64,000 nucleotides of DNA from Lachnospiraceae bacterium (GTDB lineage Bacteria > Bacillota > Clostridia > Lachnospirales > Lachnospiraceae): NCBI GenBank assembly GCA_017520155.1, contig JAFXGR010000066.1:1-64000 (forward strand), given 5' to 3'. The position numbers were made by a program, and so were the translations under genes. Positions within the stretch are counted from its first letter, which is position 1, and each line of letters opens with the position of its first letter. The notes beneath the pieces were generated by a model. The model did not search any database, was not told where the DNA came from, and saw only the letters and a list, made by a program, of their open reading frames with translations. Below are positions 26,067 through 36,621 of the stretch, one piece after another.

Positions 26067-27698
26067 CAGTCTATATAAATCACAGTATAACAGTTCCCGA
26101 ACCTTTTCCATTTTCGTTAAATTGGGGTTTTCTTCCAGAAGCTGAGCCATTACCTGTTTAGTTTCCTCCATTCTGGTACTGTAAAGATAGATTTCTTCTT
26201 CTTTTCTTAAAACCTCATCCTGTATGGGCTCCTCATTTCTTAAATTGACAAAATAGATTTTATCATATTGCATCAGTTCTTCTGCTTCATCCCAAATCAT
26301 CCATTCATTATTAGGATTGTAGCAATAAACCACAGCTTTGTTGCTATTTTCCTTTGCCCATTCTACATTTTCCTTATCTTGCGGATAAAGAAAATGTACC
26401 TGATTATTTCTTAAGGCATTTATCTGGAATACAAAAATGATAATCCCCAAAGTGCATGTAGTTAACGTGATTATGGTATAGGTATATTTTTTTATCCATA
26501 CTTTTCTGTTTTCCCATAATACCATTATATTTTTTATTAGCTGATAAGCCAGAGACAGTATCAGCAGAAGAATAAATCCGTAGACAGGAAGCTGATAGCG
26601 ATTTGCCTCTTCTGCATTTAGTAAGGCTGTCTTGGATACCACGAAGAAATATCCCGTTACTGTCGTTAACAGATGAAAGAATCCTAAGGAATTATCCGGA
26701 AATAACTCCTTTTTTCCTTCTCTTTTTTTCCCATACACATAAGTGATCAGCAGTAAAATTAATATAATCAGTATTAAAGTTAAGCTGCCTCCAAATACTG
26801 AGTTATCCATCAGCGTGATAAAAAATTTTACCCTTTCCCGGGTATTTGATAAGTCAAAAAAAGCACCTGCCGCCTCTGTTCCTCTATATCCTTTGAATAT
26901 ATGACGAAGGCTGGCCGGATAATAAATAACAGCTGCCGCAATTGCACTGCAGCTGATACTGCCGTAAAGAAATGCTTTTTTTAAATTTTTCCTTTTCCAC
27001 CACTCTGCCAGGCAGGTATAGGCTGCCAAAAAGAAGAAAAATACAAGAAAATAATAATGGGTTAAAAATCCTAAAAACACAATAAGAAAAAGTTCTATGG
27101 TTTTTCCCGGACTAAATTTTAACTCCTCTTTCCAAAATGCGGTGTGCCAAAGAGTAGCCAGCAGACATAAGGTAGTCAACATGGTATACATTCTGATAAA
27201 GGTAATTCCGCTGATTACTCCCGGTTGAAAACCATATAAGGTACAAAGAAGCAGAATCATCTTTTTATCTTTGTCAAAAATATGATATCCAATTGCTGCC
27301 ATTAATATAAAATTTATGAGAAAGAAAAAAATATTAATTCCCAGTCCGGTCCATTTGGTAAATACTCCGGGAAAAAGGGAGCATACACCGTGCAGCACGT
27401 AATAATACAGAGGTGGGTGTACATCAAAGCTCTGCATCTCTTTTACCAGTCCAAAGCGAAATTCTTCTCCCTTTTGCACCTGAAATTCACTTATTATTTC
27501 TTCTGTACTTTTCCATTGCCTGTCTGTAGGGCTTAGTCCATAAGTTTTATTAGAGGAATAATAGGAATAATATTCATCATAGTGATAACCTTCTTTTTGA
27601 TTACAAAAGTAAAAAATTACCGCCAATTGGAGAAATAATATTACTCCCATTAAACAATACCAGCCATATTTTTCATACCAAGAAGATTGTTTCATCAT
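26061..27698 (-). CDS. GT39/ArnT-like GT-C glycosyltransferase
   Basis: A 545-residue integral membrane protein with about eleven helices. After the first helix comes GYHYDEYYSYYSS, with the Asp-Glu pair that serves as catalytic base region in GT39-type enzymes, followed by SFDVHPPLYYYVLH, the HPPLYY motif of PMT/ArnT-like GT-C transferases. A soluble C-terminal domain of about 120 residues follows. Such enzymes take sugars from polyprenyl phosphate on the outer face of the membrane, which the GtrB-like enzyme at 20.3-21.2 kb could supply. It starts three bases after the rmlD stop, so the two form an operon. Confidence 0.82.
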   Translation of the reverse strand: MMKQSSWYEKYGWYCLMGVILFLQLAVIFYFCNQKEGYHYDEYYSYYSSNKTYGLSPTDRQWKSTEEIISEFQVQKGEEFRFGLVKEMQSFDVHPPLYYYVLHGVCSLFPGVFTKWTGLGINIFFFLINFILMAAIGYHIFDKDKKMILLLCTLYGFQPGVISGITFIRMYTMLTTLCLLATLWHTAFWKEELKFSPGKTIELFLIVFLGFLTHYYFLVFFFFLAAYTCLAEWWKRKNLKKAFLYGSISCSAIAAAVIYYPASLRHIFKGYRGTEAAGAFFDLSNTRERVKFFITLMDNSVFGGSLTLILIILILLLITYVYGKKREGKKELFPDNSLGFFHLLTTVTGYFFVVSKTALLNAEEANRYQLPVYGFILLLILSLAYQLIKNIMVLWENRKVWIKKYTYTIITLTTCTLGIIIFVFQINALRNNQVHFLYPQDKENVEWAKENSNKAVVYCYNPNNEWMIWDEAEELMQYDKIYFVNLRNEEPIQDEVLRKEEEIYLYSTRMEETKQVMAQLLEENPNLTKMEKVRELLYCDLYRLR

Positions 27699-27701
27699 TT
27701 T

Positions 27702-28556
27702 CTATTGCTCCGCCATATATTCTTTTATGGCATCTTCCCAAGAAGCAAACTGGTAACCGTTTGTCATCTTAAACATATAATTTTCCAATACTGAGTTGGC
27801 AGGTCTCTTTGCCTGCTGGGGATAATCTGCCAGATACTGCTGTGTAGTCACCTCTTCCACAATCATATCTTTTCCTGCCAAACGATATACTTCTTTTGCA
27901 AAATCTGCCCAAGAACACTGCCCCTCACAGGTAGCATGGAATAAACCATAATTATCACTAAAGAGAAGAGAGTCTATGCCTTTTGTCAGTTCCCAAGCAC
28001 TGGTGGGTGTTCCAATTTGGTCGCATACCACTCTAACCTTATTATTTGTTTCTGCAATTCTCAGCATAGTCTTGGCAAAATTTTTTCCCTCTCCGTAAAG
28101 CCATGCAGTACGCAAAATAAAATGACGGTTGCAAAAATCTCTTACCATTTTTTCTGCTGCTTCCTTTGTCACTCCATAGACACTGGCCGGAGCGGTAGAA
28201 TCCGTCTCATAATATGCTCCCTGTTTTGTTCCGTCAAAAACGTAGTCAGTAGAAATATGGATGATTTTTGCCTCTGCTTTTTGTGCCGCAATGGCAAGAT
28301 TTCTTGGACCAATGGTATTTACCTTAAAGGCAATGTCCTGATTTGTTTCACAGGCATCTACTGCGGTATATGCAGCACAGTTAATAATGGCATAGGGCTT
28401 TATCCCGTTAACATGGTCAATCACCTGGTCTATATTGGTAATATCCAGTTCATCTACATCTGTGTTCACTAATTCCAAATCTGTTCTATTGGCATAAAAT
28501 TTATTAATTGCTCTTCCCAGCTGGCCGTTACAGCCTGTTACAATAATTTTTTTCAT
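27702..28556 (-). CDS. rmlD: dTDP-4-dehydrorhamnose reductase
   Basis: A 284-residue extended SDR of the RmlD family, catalysing the last step of dTDP-L-rhamnose synthesis. It has the N-terminal Rossmann motif TGCNGQLGRAI, NCAAYTAVDACE, STDYVFDGT, the catalytic YGVTK and the late LRTAWLYGEGKNF and CDQIGTPTSA. rmlA, rmlB and rmlC are not in the window and must lie elsewhere if rhamnose is made. Its operon with a GT-C transferase suggests rhamnose in the surface polymer. Confidence 0.93.
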   Translation of the reverse strand: MKKIIVTGCNGQLGRAINKFYANRTDLELVNTDVDELDITNIDQVIDHVNGIKPYAIINCAAYTAVDACETNQDIAFKVNTIGPRNLAIAAQKAEAKIIHISTDYVFDGTKQGAYYETDSTAPASVYGVTKEAAEKMVRDFCNRHFILRTAWLYGEGKNFAKTMLRIAETNNKVRVVCDQIGTPTSAWELTKGIDSLLFSDNYGLFHATCEGQCSWADFAKEVYRLAGKDMIVEEVTTQQYLADYPQQAKRPANSVLENYMFKMTNGYQFASWEDAIKEYMAEQ

Positions 28557-28681
28557 GATGGTTTTCCTCTCTGCTTTTATCTCTATTTTTAATTCATAAA
28601 TTATACCTATTCACCGTCATTGATAACACAACAGTATAATTGTCTTTATCATACCATAGAACAAGGAGCATGAAAAGAAAG

Positions 28682-28735
28682 AAAAAGGAGCATTGCTCCG
28701 TGGTATTTCATACCTCTTTGCAATACTCCCTTTTT
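28682..28735. terminator. Branched bidirectional terminator
   Basis: GGAGCATTGC (28687-28696) pairs with GCAATACTCC (28720-28729), enclosing a second hairpin GGTAT/ATACC. It is flanked by an A run (28682-28686) and a T run (28730-28735), so it ends in U residues in either direction. It separates the giant secreted protein gene from rmlD. Confidence 0.8.
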
Positions 28736-28780
28736 CATTTCTGTAAAAACTGCTATATGTGACACAATCCTGTGAAAGCT

Positions 28781-31700
28781 TTAGAAAATCTCTTTAATAT
28801 CTTCCACTAAATCTGCCCACCAGTAAACAATTCCACGTTCTCCAATTTTGAAGCTTACGGTCTTAGTTCCACCAAAGTCACTACCTTCTTTTCCTGCAAA
28901 GGTTACCTTTGCAGTACCCTTAGCAATATTCTTCTGATAGCTTCCTTCTACTACTTCAAAATCTCTGCCTAATACCAGCTCTTTTGTCTCCTTACCAACT
29001 TTAATAGTTGCCTTCTTAAACTGGCTCTGGGACATTATCTTTACTTCCTTAGCGGTATATTTCTGATCTGCAACTGTAATGGTCGCCTTAGAAATATCAT
29101 AGCCTGCTTTCAAAATTCTGTAGGTAGTTTCTACAGTTCCTTCATAATTTTCTCCTGTTAAGGTTACTGTTACTTTAATCTTAGAGCCTGCAGGTACTCT
29201 CTGTTTAGCATTGTCAAGAACAGTATCTTTCTGAACCTTTTGTGTCTCAGATACTACAGGTGTTGCCGGATAAGCACCCAGCTCTACTACCTTATATTCT
29301 ACTGCCTGAACATAATCCTTCTTGTTTGTCAATGCCTTTCCATCGATATCTGTCAGCTTAAAGTTCTGCTTCCAGCCATTATTAGACTTAAGGTTTTCTC
29401 CCTTATCTGCCACAGTTAAAACAACTTCAGGATAGTCTGCTACATTTTTCTTAATGATTACAAATTCCTGTTTAACAGTTCCCTTAAAGTTTCCTTTTCC
29501 TTTTACCTCTACTACAGGTACTTTTGCTGCTGCAAGATCCGCTACCTTTGTATTGTTCTTATAGGTTAATGTATAATCCTTTCCAAGAGCCAAAGGTACT
29601 CCCTTATAGGTTACCTCAACCTGAGGTTTTACACCACCTTTTCTAAACGGTACTTTATAGGGATCTTCCTTAGTTCCTGCGCCTGTTACTACAGAGGCTT
29701 CAGAGGATGTTAATTTCACGGTAAAGTTCTGTGCAACTTCAGCACTTGTATTACCATTCATGGTATCCTCTACAATTTTAAAGGTTACTTTCTTACTTCC
29801 GGTAAAGCCACCTTCTGCTAAGCCTATGAAGGTTACTGTTGCAGTTCCCTTATTTACCTGTTTAGCATAGGTAACTTCAAAGTGCTTACCTTCTTCCAAT
29901 GTTTCCACTGCGGACTTGGCATTTAACTGCCAGGTTACCTGAACAGGGTTTGGATCAAATTTAGTAGGCTCTATTTCTTGACCGGTATATTGATAAGACT
30001 TTTCAATACCGGTGATTTTAGCTTTACTGAGAGCCTTTCCGGTAATCTTAAAGTTAACAGACTTTGTTCCGATGTAGGCAAGCTTATCTCCATCAGTATC
30101 GTTACCAGTTCCTGTTATAACCAGGGTAGCAGTACCTACAGCCTTATTGTTTCTATAGGTAATGAAATATTCTCCTGCTTCCGGCTTATCTGAGGTTGTC
30201 AGTACAGGAATATCCTTTCCATTTTTAATGGTAAGTGTAGTTTGTTCTACACCAGCTTCCTGCCATGGAAGTGATTTTACTCCGGATACAGAAAGCTTAG
30301 AAGCAACAATTTCCTGAACTCCTGTGTCTTTTCCTGCCTTCTGTCCAACAGTTAATTTAATCTTTCTTTCTCCGGTAAAGTTACCTTTACCAACTAAAGT
30401 AAGGGTATAAACACTTCTCTGATCTTCATCACCCACGAAGGCATTTTTATCTGATTTCTTTTCCAGATATTCTTTTACTTCATAGTCTTTGTTATTGGTC
30501 AGCTTCTTACCATTCCAGGTAACTACCGGTACCGGTGTCTGTTTCTTGCCATTATAAGTAACTGCAAGATCATCACTTTGTACAGATTCACTGTCCATAG
30601 GTACCTTAGCGATTTCATAATAGAAGGTATAGGTTCCCTTATAGTTTCCATTTAATTTAATCACTACTTGAGGAGCCTTCTTTGCCTGTGCCTCAGGTAC
30701 GGTAATCTTATTGATTACGCCTTCTTTGGTAATTACAGAAGCATCCTGCATCTTTCCTGTTGTAGTACCTTCACCAAATACAAAGGCATTGGTGTTATTC
30801 TTATGAGTTACCGTATAGTCTACTTTTTCTTCAAGAAGTTTATCTCCATAGTGTAATTCTAAGGTAGGTGTCTTCTTTGTTCCGTCATATTGGAAATCAG
30901 CACTTACATTACGTACCCATAAGTTATTCTGGTCATCTCCTGCAATCATCTGACCACATACAATATCTGCACGATCCTTAATTCTGATTCTAGGGAATGG
31001 TCCATTTGGTGCCTTAAAGGTATTGTCATAGGATGCCAAACCGGTTACGGTAATCTCTGCTCCCAGCTTTGCTCCCACTACTTCCTTGTCTGCAGTAATA
31101 TAGCCATCAATAAATACTCTTGCCAGCTGTCCTGCTGCATCTTCCACCATAATGGTCTGGATAAGACCATTTTCCTTCTGGATATCTACGATCTTACCAC
31201 TAATTTTGATTAATTTTCCTAATACAGAGCCGTTATTTAACTGAGCTGCTGTAATTTCTTCTGCTTCTACCTTCTGTCCTTCTTGCTCTGCTGCTTCCAG
31301 TACCTTTACACTGCTTACTGCCAGCTGACGTTCTCCCTGATAAGAGGAGGTGGTACCAATAATTCTTAGCTTATCACCAATCTTATAGTTTCCTGCTACA
31401 GGGAAGCAGTTAATTCCGCCTGTAGCATCCTGAAGATAGATACAATCAAAGAAGGCAGTATCTTTATTATAAGCACTGGCATTGGAGGTAACATAACCTT
31501 CAACAACGTACTTAATTCCTTCTTCTTTCTGTGCATGAACTTCACTGATAGGGGTAATCTCCATAGGATTTAAGCTTCCTACGAGATTTTCGCAAATCTT
31601 ATAATTGGAATAGTTTAACTCTGTTGCGTTATCCAATTCTGCCTTTACTTCGAAGTTAGACATAAAGGCTGCACCGGAAACGATAATTAATCCTCTTCCT

Positions 31701-34700
31701 TCTAACTGCTCTGTTGCTGTAATCATTAAACGATTATCTTTTTTAGGTGTTTCATACTTAAGTATAGAATCTCCACCTAAACCGTCCTCATCTGCATCAA
31801 CGGAATAAGTTCCCTTATGTCCGTATACTACAGGAGTAACAGTGGATGGCACTGTCGCTGTTGGTGCTCCGCTTTCATCTACTACGTAAATACTTGCTCC
31901 ACCGTAGTGGCTGAACTGTTCTGTATACTGATTACTGAATAAGGTATCATCACTTGTATCATCTACAATAACACCTTCTGTCAGGAAGCTGTTTCCATAA
32001 CAGTTAAAATACAGACGATATTCCTGTCCTCCATTATGTTCCTTATCATAAGTAGCATCATCACTAATACGGATACTGGAACCTAAGGTCTTCAGAATTT
32101 CGTTCTGGGTATCTGCCATATGTCTAAACTCTTGTCCGGTTTTATTATCTGTTTTTTCCGGATTCTCATAATGGTCAGACCAGCCTGCCAAAATTACCAT
32201 ACCGCCTCTTTCATTAAAGGCATTGATGGCTGCAAGTTCCTCAGCAGAATATACTCTTGGCTCTGTATGGGAAGCTGCAAGTCTTCTGGAGGGTGCTGTT
32301 AAAATAAGTGCTTTGTATTTTGGATTTTCACAAGCTGCAATTAATTCTTCACTTGTTTTTAAGGTATTGGTTCTTAATCCGTAAGGAATAGCCAGCTTGG
32401 TAAAGTTACCCATGGAATCAGCATAGTTTCCTGCTACATACTCATTGTAATGAGAACCGTCGATTCCAATATAGGATGTCTTAGATGCTTCCTGCACATC
32501 CAAGGATATTTCTGCTGTAAAAGTAAAGTTCTTTTTATTCATCTCAACCACTGCTGTAGCTGTGATTTTTTCTACTTTTGCTTTGGAAGGAGTATATTTA
32601 AACTCAGCCTCTACAGTGCCTAATCCGGGAAGCTCTTTTACCTTCGTATCTTTTCCAACTACTTTACTTCCATCTACGGTATAGACAATGGATTTCACCT
32701 TTGCTGCATCCATCTGTCCGTTGAAGAAGGAAGTAACCAATGTTAACTCTTCTCCTGTTACCGGAACTTCAGTTCTGCTTTCCAGAGAAGCAATTCCCAG
32801 TTTAATATGTTCACCTACCCATACAGGTGCTGTTACTGCCAAATCTCCGTCTTCCTGGGTTACACGGATAAAGTAATAGGAGTACTCAGGCTTTAAGCTT
32901 ACACTTAAGTCACCCTTGGCAAGCTGTGTCTTATCAGACCAGGTATGAACTACCTTACCGGAGTTAACTACTACTTCTACCTTCTGGATTTTATCGCTTC
33001 CATCAGGATCATTTACGGTAACGTGGATATCTAAATCTGAAGGAACTTCAGCTATAGTACTTCCTAATTTTTCTCCATTTACCGTATAGTAAATTTCCAG
33101 GTTCTTATCTTCTGTGGAATAAACTCTCAAGTCACGAAATGCCTGATAAATTCCATTTTCTGTAAAGTCTTCTGTTAAGATAACGTCTCTGGCTTCGTTG
33201 GCATTTCCCCAACGTCCTTTATGGTTATCCTGGTTATTTGTAGGTGCTACATGCCAGCCTTTATCTAAGGCCATGATATAATATTCATAGCTTGGGTAGT
33301 ATCCGCCGGAACCAATGGCTCCTTCACCGTTACCAACCTCAACCATACGCATTCTCTGGTCAATTACTGCATCCCAGAATGCAAAATCTCCAAAGGTACC
33401 AAAGGTATCCCCGGGATGGTTAAACTGACTGATACTGTCTACACCACGCTCATCTTTTAACAGATTATAGTATGCCTTCATTCCGGCATAATCTGTTTTA
33501 TTGTTTAATGTACTGTTATTTCTGGATACAATACCCGGTGTATTAAAGGTATTGATGTGTCCGGGACCACCGGACCAGGTCATTTCAAAGCCTGGAATGG
33601 CAATTACGCTAGAGCTTTCATTGAAAGCACGAATGGTATCCTGGTAAGTTTTCCACTGTGTCTTTGAAAAGTCTGTAGCTTTGCTCATATCATAAAGTGC
33701 TTCTTCCGGGTTTGCAGCCCCACTCTTATCAAAATAATTGGAGTGGTCTGTGAATGCTACGAAATCCACATTTGCACTTCCCGGTAAGTCAGCAATATAA
33801 TTCAATGCTTCATTTAATGTACCACTTCCGTCAGAGTATTCTGCTGTATGAGCATGCATCTGACCAAAATAAAGTCTTTCTGTCTGTTCTCCTACAAAGA
33901 AGGACCAGCTCTTTGTGGCAAATTTTTCTTCGTCATCAGATCTTGTAATAGTTACATTTACTGTAACTCTTCCATCTTCGAGGTCAGCCTGTGGTGTGTA
34001 AGATACCCTACCCTTTTCATAAACAGCTTCTACTTCTTCTTTATTTACAGTCATTACCACCTTAGGATTTTCTCCAACATTAATGGCTGTTGCTGTAATC
34101 TCAGGTCTCTTTTCATCATGCAGCTGCGCTCCCGCTTCAGGAGTTACTGTCTCAATAATAGGGAGATCTAAAACAGGGACTTTAATTTCTGTTGTAAACT
34201 CTTTTTCCTTATTGTCTTTTCCTACAAAGTTAAAGGTTAATTCATCTCCGGTAACTTTTTCCTTTGGAATAACTACCGAATAAATACCAAGTTCCTCTGT
34301 TGCTTTCAGTTCTTCTATTTCTTCTCCTAAAGTAACCTTCATTTCTTTTACACCGAAGGGTACATCGTAAGAATAGCTGAATTTATATTCTACTCCTAGG
34401 TAAGCATCTTCTTTAGATTCTCTTACTACCTTAGGGGCATTTACTACATCTCCAGTTAAATCTTCTGCCAAATTTGAAATTTCATAGAAATTAAAGGCAA
34501 AGATGTTTGCCTGTTTCGTACTCAGGCTGTATGTCTTATAAGATTCATCATAGAACTCAAGATATTGAGCCTTTCCGTTATAATTGGCAGATCTACTTTT
34601 CAAATAATAGTTGCCTTTTACTCCATCTACCTTCGCTTCTTCTACTTCCCAGTCTACCAATTGCTTATCTACCTGGGCTTCCAAATCTGTTTTTGTAATA

Positions 34701-36406
34701 TAACCTGCGTTGTTTCCTGCACCATTAGAATATAAATATCCATAGGATTCATTGTAAAAACGATAATATGCACCGTTTGTTTCAATACTGAATACAACGG
34801 CACCATTGCCGGCAAGTACCTTGCTATCCTTTAATTCTGCCGTTGCATGGTTAACATTGCTTGTATTTCCATCGGGGCCTGCTAACACACCTTGGGATCC
34901 CACATTATATATTACAACCTTCTTACTTTTGTCCAAAGTAATATCTGGTACAGCTTCTGCTTGGTAAGTAACTTCAATTTCATCTCCGCTACTGTTTCTT
35001 AACTGAACACTATTGTAATACCCTACTGCGGCAGTAATATTAATCACAGAACCTGCTGTCAGTTCAATCTTACCTCCCTCATCTTTAGTAAGTTTAGGAC
35101 TGTAAAGCTGGATTCTTCCATTTTCACTATCTTTCAAATAATAATTGCCGCTTTCCTTTTCTACTGTAAGGCCTTCCATGGTGATATAGGAATAGATATC
35201 TGCCTTTGTAATATCTGATATCTTATCCTTTTTCACTACTACAGGCTCTGCAGTTTTACTTGCACTCTTACCAGTAGCTCCGTTAGTTTTACTTCCCAGC
35301 TGAACTACATCATCACGATAAATAGAGCGAATGCCTGTGAAGGTATATACCTTTCCAACTTTAATATTAGAATTAGATTTTGTAAGGTAAACACCAATTC
35401 CACCGGTTTCATCCTGTACATAAACAGTTGTTCCATCTACCATGATTACGGTACCGGTTACTTCATAGTTTGTTCCGTCTGTTCCCTCCAGAGCCTCTTT
35501 AATAGTTACCTTTTTAGCCTCTGTAGGTTCTTCTGTAGGCTCTTCAGTTTCTCCTCCGGATACAGTGATCTCACTTTCTACGGTGTTGCGTAACTGTAGC
35601 CTATTATACATCCCTACAGCACCCTTAAAGTTAATCACGTCTCCTACCTTTAATTCCTGAGGATAAACTCCTTTATATATATTGATCGTTGTTACGCCTT
35701 CATCATCTGTTACCGTTACATTATCTCCGGAAACTTCTGTTACTTTCAGACCTTTAATCTCTACATATTTTGCAATATCATCATTAGAAAGATCTTTTAA
35801 TGTTCTTGTTACGGAAGTTAGTGTCAGCTTTTCACTTTCTTCCGTCACCTTAAAATAAACATCTCCTTCATTATTCGATCCATCCAGCTGGCTTAATCCA
35901 TTATATACTCCTTTGGTTCCTTTTCCCTTAATAGTATCGCCTAATGCCAAATTATTAGTAGGATTCGCTTTTGCACGAACACAAATTGCTCCTGTAGCAT
36001 CCTGAATATAGATATTCTTACCTTCAATTAGAGTAATAACACCTTTTACCGTTACCAAATTACCATTTTCAGCACTTAAGGCATCTTTAATCTCTACCGG
36101 CATAGTAGCGGAGCTTGTTGCATCCACTTCAGGAGCATCTGTTTCTTCCGGTGCACTTGTCACTTCTGATGCATCCGTCTCTTCTTCACCTCCTTCTTCC
36201 TGCACTACAACCTCCGGCTGTTGTGTATCTTCCTGTTGAATCACAACTTCCGGCTGTTCTTCCTGAATTTCTTGACTTACTTCTTCAATGACAGCAGGTT
36301 CTGTCACTTCGCTGGCATAAGCATAATTTACATTGCCAAACAGCGATGTAAAGGTAATCGCAAATGCAAGAATCCAAGAATAAATTCTTCCTTTGTTTCT
36401 TTTCAT
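28781..36406 (-). CDS. Giant secreted protein with OB-fold, PHP metallohydrolase and Ig-like repeats
   Basis: A 2541-residue exported protein. Residues 1-31 are a signal peptide ending ANA-like (YAYASE), followed by an acidic Glu/Gln/Val/Thr-rich linker. OB-fold domains of the kind marked IYIQDATGAICVRA and VYVQDETGGIGVYL follow (~110-500), and another lies at about 1620-1710. A CehA/McbA-type PHP metallohydrolase (~845-1090) has metal-ligand motifs MHAHTAEYSDGSGT, FTDHSNYF, QFNHPGD and NNQDNHKGRWGN. A segment KALILTAPSRRL to MVILAGWSDHYE resembles a glutamine-amidotransferase-like fold (~1360-1410). The last ~700 residues are Ig-like repeats with the pattern YNGKKQTP, DYEV, GKGNFTG. There is no LPXTG or C-terminal helix, so anchoring is unclear. 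Substrate is unknown; OB domains suggest nucleic acid or phosphoester targets, as inference. Confidence 0.85.
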   Translation of the reverse strand: MKRNKGRIYSWILAFAITFTSLFGNVNYAYASEVTEPAVIEEVSQEIQEEQPEVVIQQEDTQQPEVVVQEEGGEEETDASEVTSAPEETDAPEVDATSSATMPVEIKDALSAENGNLVTVKGVITLIEGKNIYIQDATGAICVRAKANPTNNLALGDTIKGKGTKGVYNGLSQLDGSNNEGDVYFKVTEESEKLTLTSVTRTLKDLSNDDIAKYVEIKGLKVTEVSGDNVTVTDDEGVTTINIYKGVYPQELKVGDVINFKGAVGMYNRLQLRNTVESEITVSGGETEEPTEEPTEAKKVTIKEALEGTDGTNYEVTGTVIMVDGTTVYVQDETGGIGVYLTKSNSNIKVGKVYTFTGIRSIYRDDVVQLGSKTNGATGKSASKTAEPVVVKKDKISDITKADIYSYITMEGLTVEKESGNYYLKDSENGRIQLYSPKLTKDEGGKIELTAGSVINITAAVGYYNSVQLRNSSGDEIEVTYQAEAVPDITLDKSKKVVIYNVGSQGVLAGPDGNTSNVNHATAELKDSKVLAGNGAVVFSIETNGAYYRFYNESYGYLYSNGAGNNAGYITKTDLEAQVDKQLVDWEVEEAKVDGVKGNYYLKSRSANYNGKAQYLEFYDESYKTYSLSTKQANIFAFNFYEISNLAEDLTGDVVNAPKVVRESKEDAYLGVEYKFSYSYDVPFGVKEMKVTLGEEIEELKATEELGIYSVVIPKEKVTGDELTFNFVGKDNKEKEFTTEIKVPVLDLPIIETVTPEAGAQLHDEKRPEITATAINVGENPKVVMTVNKEEVEAVYEKGRVSYTPQADLEDGRVTVNVTITRSDDEEKFATKSWSFFVGEQTERLYFGQMHAHTAEYSDGSGTLNEALNYIADLPGSANVDFVAFTDHSNYFDKSGAANPEEALYDMSKATDFSKTQWKTYQDTIRAFNESSSVIAIPGFEMTWSGGPGHINTFNTPGIVSRNNSTLNNKTDYAGMKAYYNLLKDERGVDSISQFNHPGDTFGTFGDFAFWDAVIDQRMRMVEVGNGEGAIGSGGYYPSYEYYIMALDKGWHVAPTNNQDNHKGRWGNANEARDVILTEDFTENGIYQAFRDLRVYSTEDKNLEIYYTVNGEKLGSTIAEVPSDLDIHVTVNDPDGSDKIQKVEVVVNSGKVVHTWSDKTQLAKGDLSVSLKPEYSYYFIRVTQEDGDLAVTAPVWVGEHIKLGIASLESRTEVPVTGEELTLVTSFFNGQMDAAKVKSIVYTVDGSKVVGKDTKVKELPGLGTVEAEFKYTPSKAKVEKITATAVVEMNKKNFTFTAEISLDVQEASKTSYIGIDGSHYNEYVAGNYADSMGNFTKLAIPYGLRTNTLKTSEELIAACENPKYKALILTAPSRRLAASHTEPRVYSAEELAAINAFNERGGMVILAGWSDHYENPEKTDNKTGQEFRHMADTQNEILKTLGSSIRISDDATYDKEHNGGQEYRLYFNCYGNSFLTEGVIVDDTSDDTLFSNQYTEQFSHYGGASIYVVDESGAPTATVPSTVTPVVYGHKGTYSVDADEDGLGGDSILKYETPKKDNRLMITATEQLEGRGLIIVSGAAFMSNFEVKAELDNATELNYSNYKICENLVGSLNPMEITPISEVHAQKEEGIKYVVEGYVTSNASAYNKDTAFFDCIYLQDATGGINCFPVAGNYKIGDKLRIIGTTSSYQGERQLAVSSVKVLEAAEQEGQKVEAEEITAAQLNNGSVLGKLIKISGKIVDIQKENGLIQTIMVEDAAGQLARVFIDGYITADKEVVGAKLGAEITVTGLASYDNTFKAPNGPFPRIRIKDRADIVCGQMIAGDDQNNLWVRNVSADFQYDGTKKTPTLELHYGDKLLEEKVDYTVTHKNNTNAFVFGEGTTTGKMQDASVITKEGVINKITVPEAQAKKAPQVVIKLNGNYKGTYTFYYEIAKVPMDSESVQSDDLAVTYNGKKQTPVPVVTWNGKKLTNNKDYEVKEYLEKKSDKNAFVGDEDQRSVYTLTLVGKGNFTGERKIKLTVGQKAGKDTGVQEIVASKLSVSGVKSLPWQEAGVEQTTLTIKNGKDIPVLTTSDKPEAGEYFITYRNNKAVGTATLVITGTGNDTDGDKLAYIGTKSVNFKITGKALSKAKITGIEKSYQYTGQEIEPTKFDPNPVQVTWQLNAKSAVETLEEGKHFEVTYAKQVNKGTATVTFIGLAEGGFTGSKKVTFKIVEDTMNGNTSAEVAQNFTVKLTSSEASVVTGAGTKEDPYKVPFRKGGVKPQVEVTYKGVPLALGKDYTLTYKNNTKVADLAAAKVPVVEVKGKGNFKGTVKQEFVIIKKNVADYPEVVLTVADKGENLKSNNGWKQNFKLTDIDGKALTNKKDYVQAVEYKVVELGAYPATPVVSETQKVQKDTVLDNAKQRVPAGSKIKVTVTLTGENYEGTVETTYRILKAGYDISKATITVADQKYTAKEVKIMSQSQFKKATIKVGKETKELVLGRDFEVVEGSYQKNIAKGTAKVTFAGKEGSDFGGTKTVSFKIGERGIVYWWADLVEDIKEIF

Positions 36407-36577
36407 AACTTTTTCCTTTCTCCTTTCTCCCTAAAGGTTGTTAAAAAATAATTGATAACATCATCTAAATATGATTGATATTAGCACTTTTTACCAATCA
36501 CAAACAATGACATATGTCCTTTTTTACTCTTTTTTATGATTTTCCGTGTATTTCTTTTGTATTTTTTCTACAATGCT

Positions 36578-36616
36578 AAAATCCGGAGATTCTCTTTTCG
36601 CGAATCTCCGGATTTT
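36578..36616. terminator. Strong terminator hairpin after the chemoreceptor gene
   Basis: AAAATCCGGAGATTC (36578-36592) and GAATCTCCGGATTTT (36602-36616) form a perfect 15-bp stem. T-rich sequence follows on both strands. It sits six bases after the chemoreceptor stop. Confidence 0.85.
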
Positions 36617-36621
36617 AATTT

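Noticed and set aside
36509..36518. GACATATGTC palindrome before the giant secreted protein gene
   Set aside because: A 10-bp AT-centred palindrome is expected by chance, and the partial match at 38444 is not palindromic.
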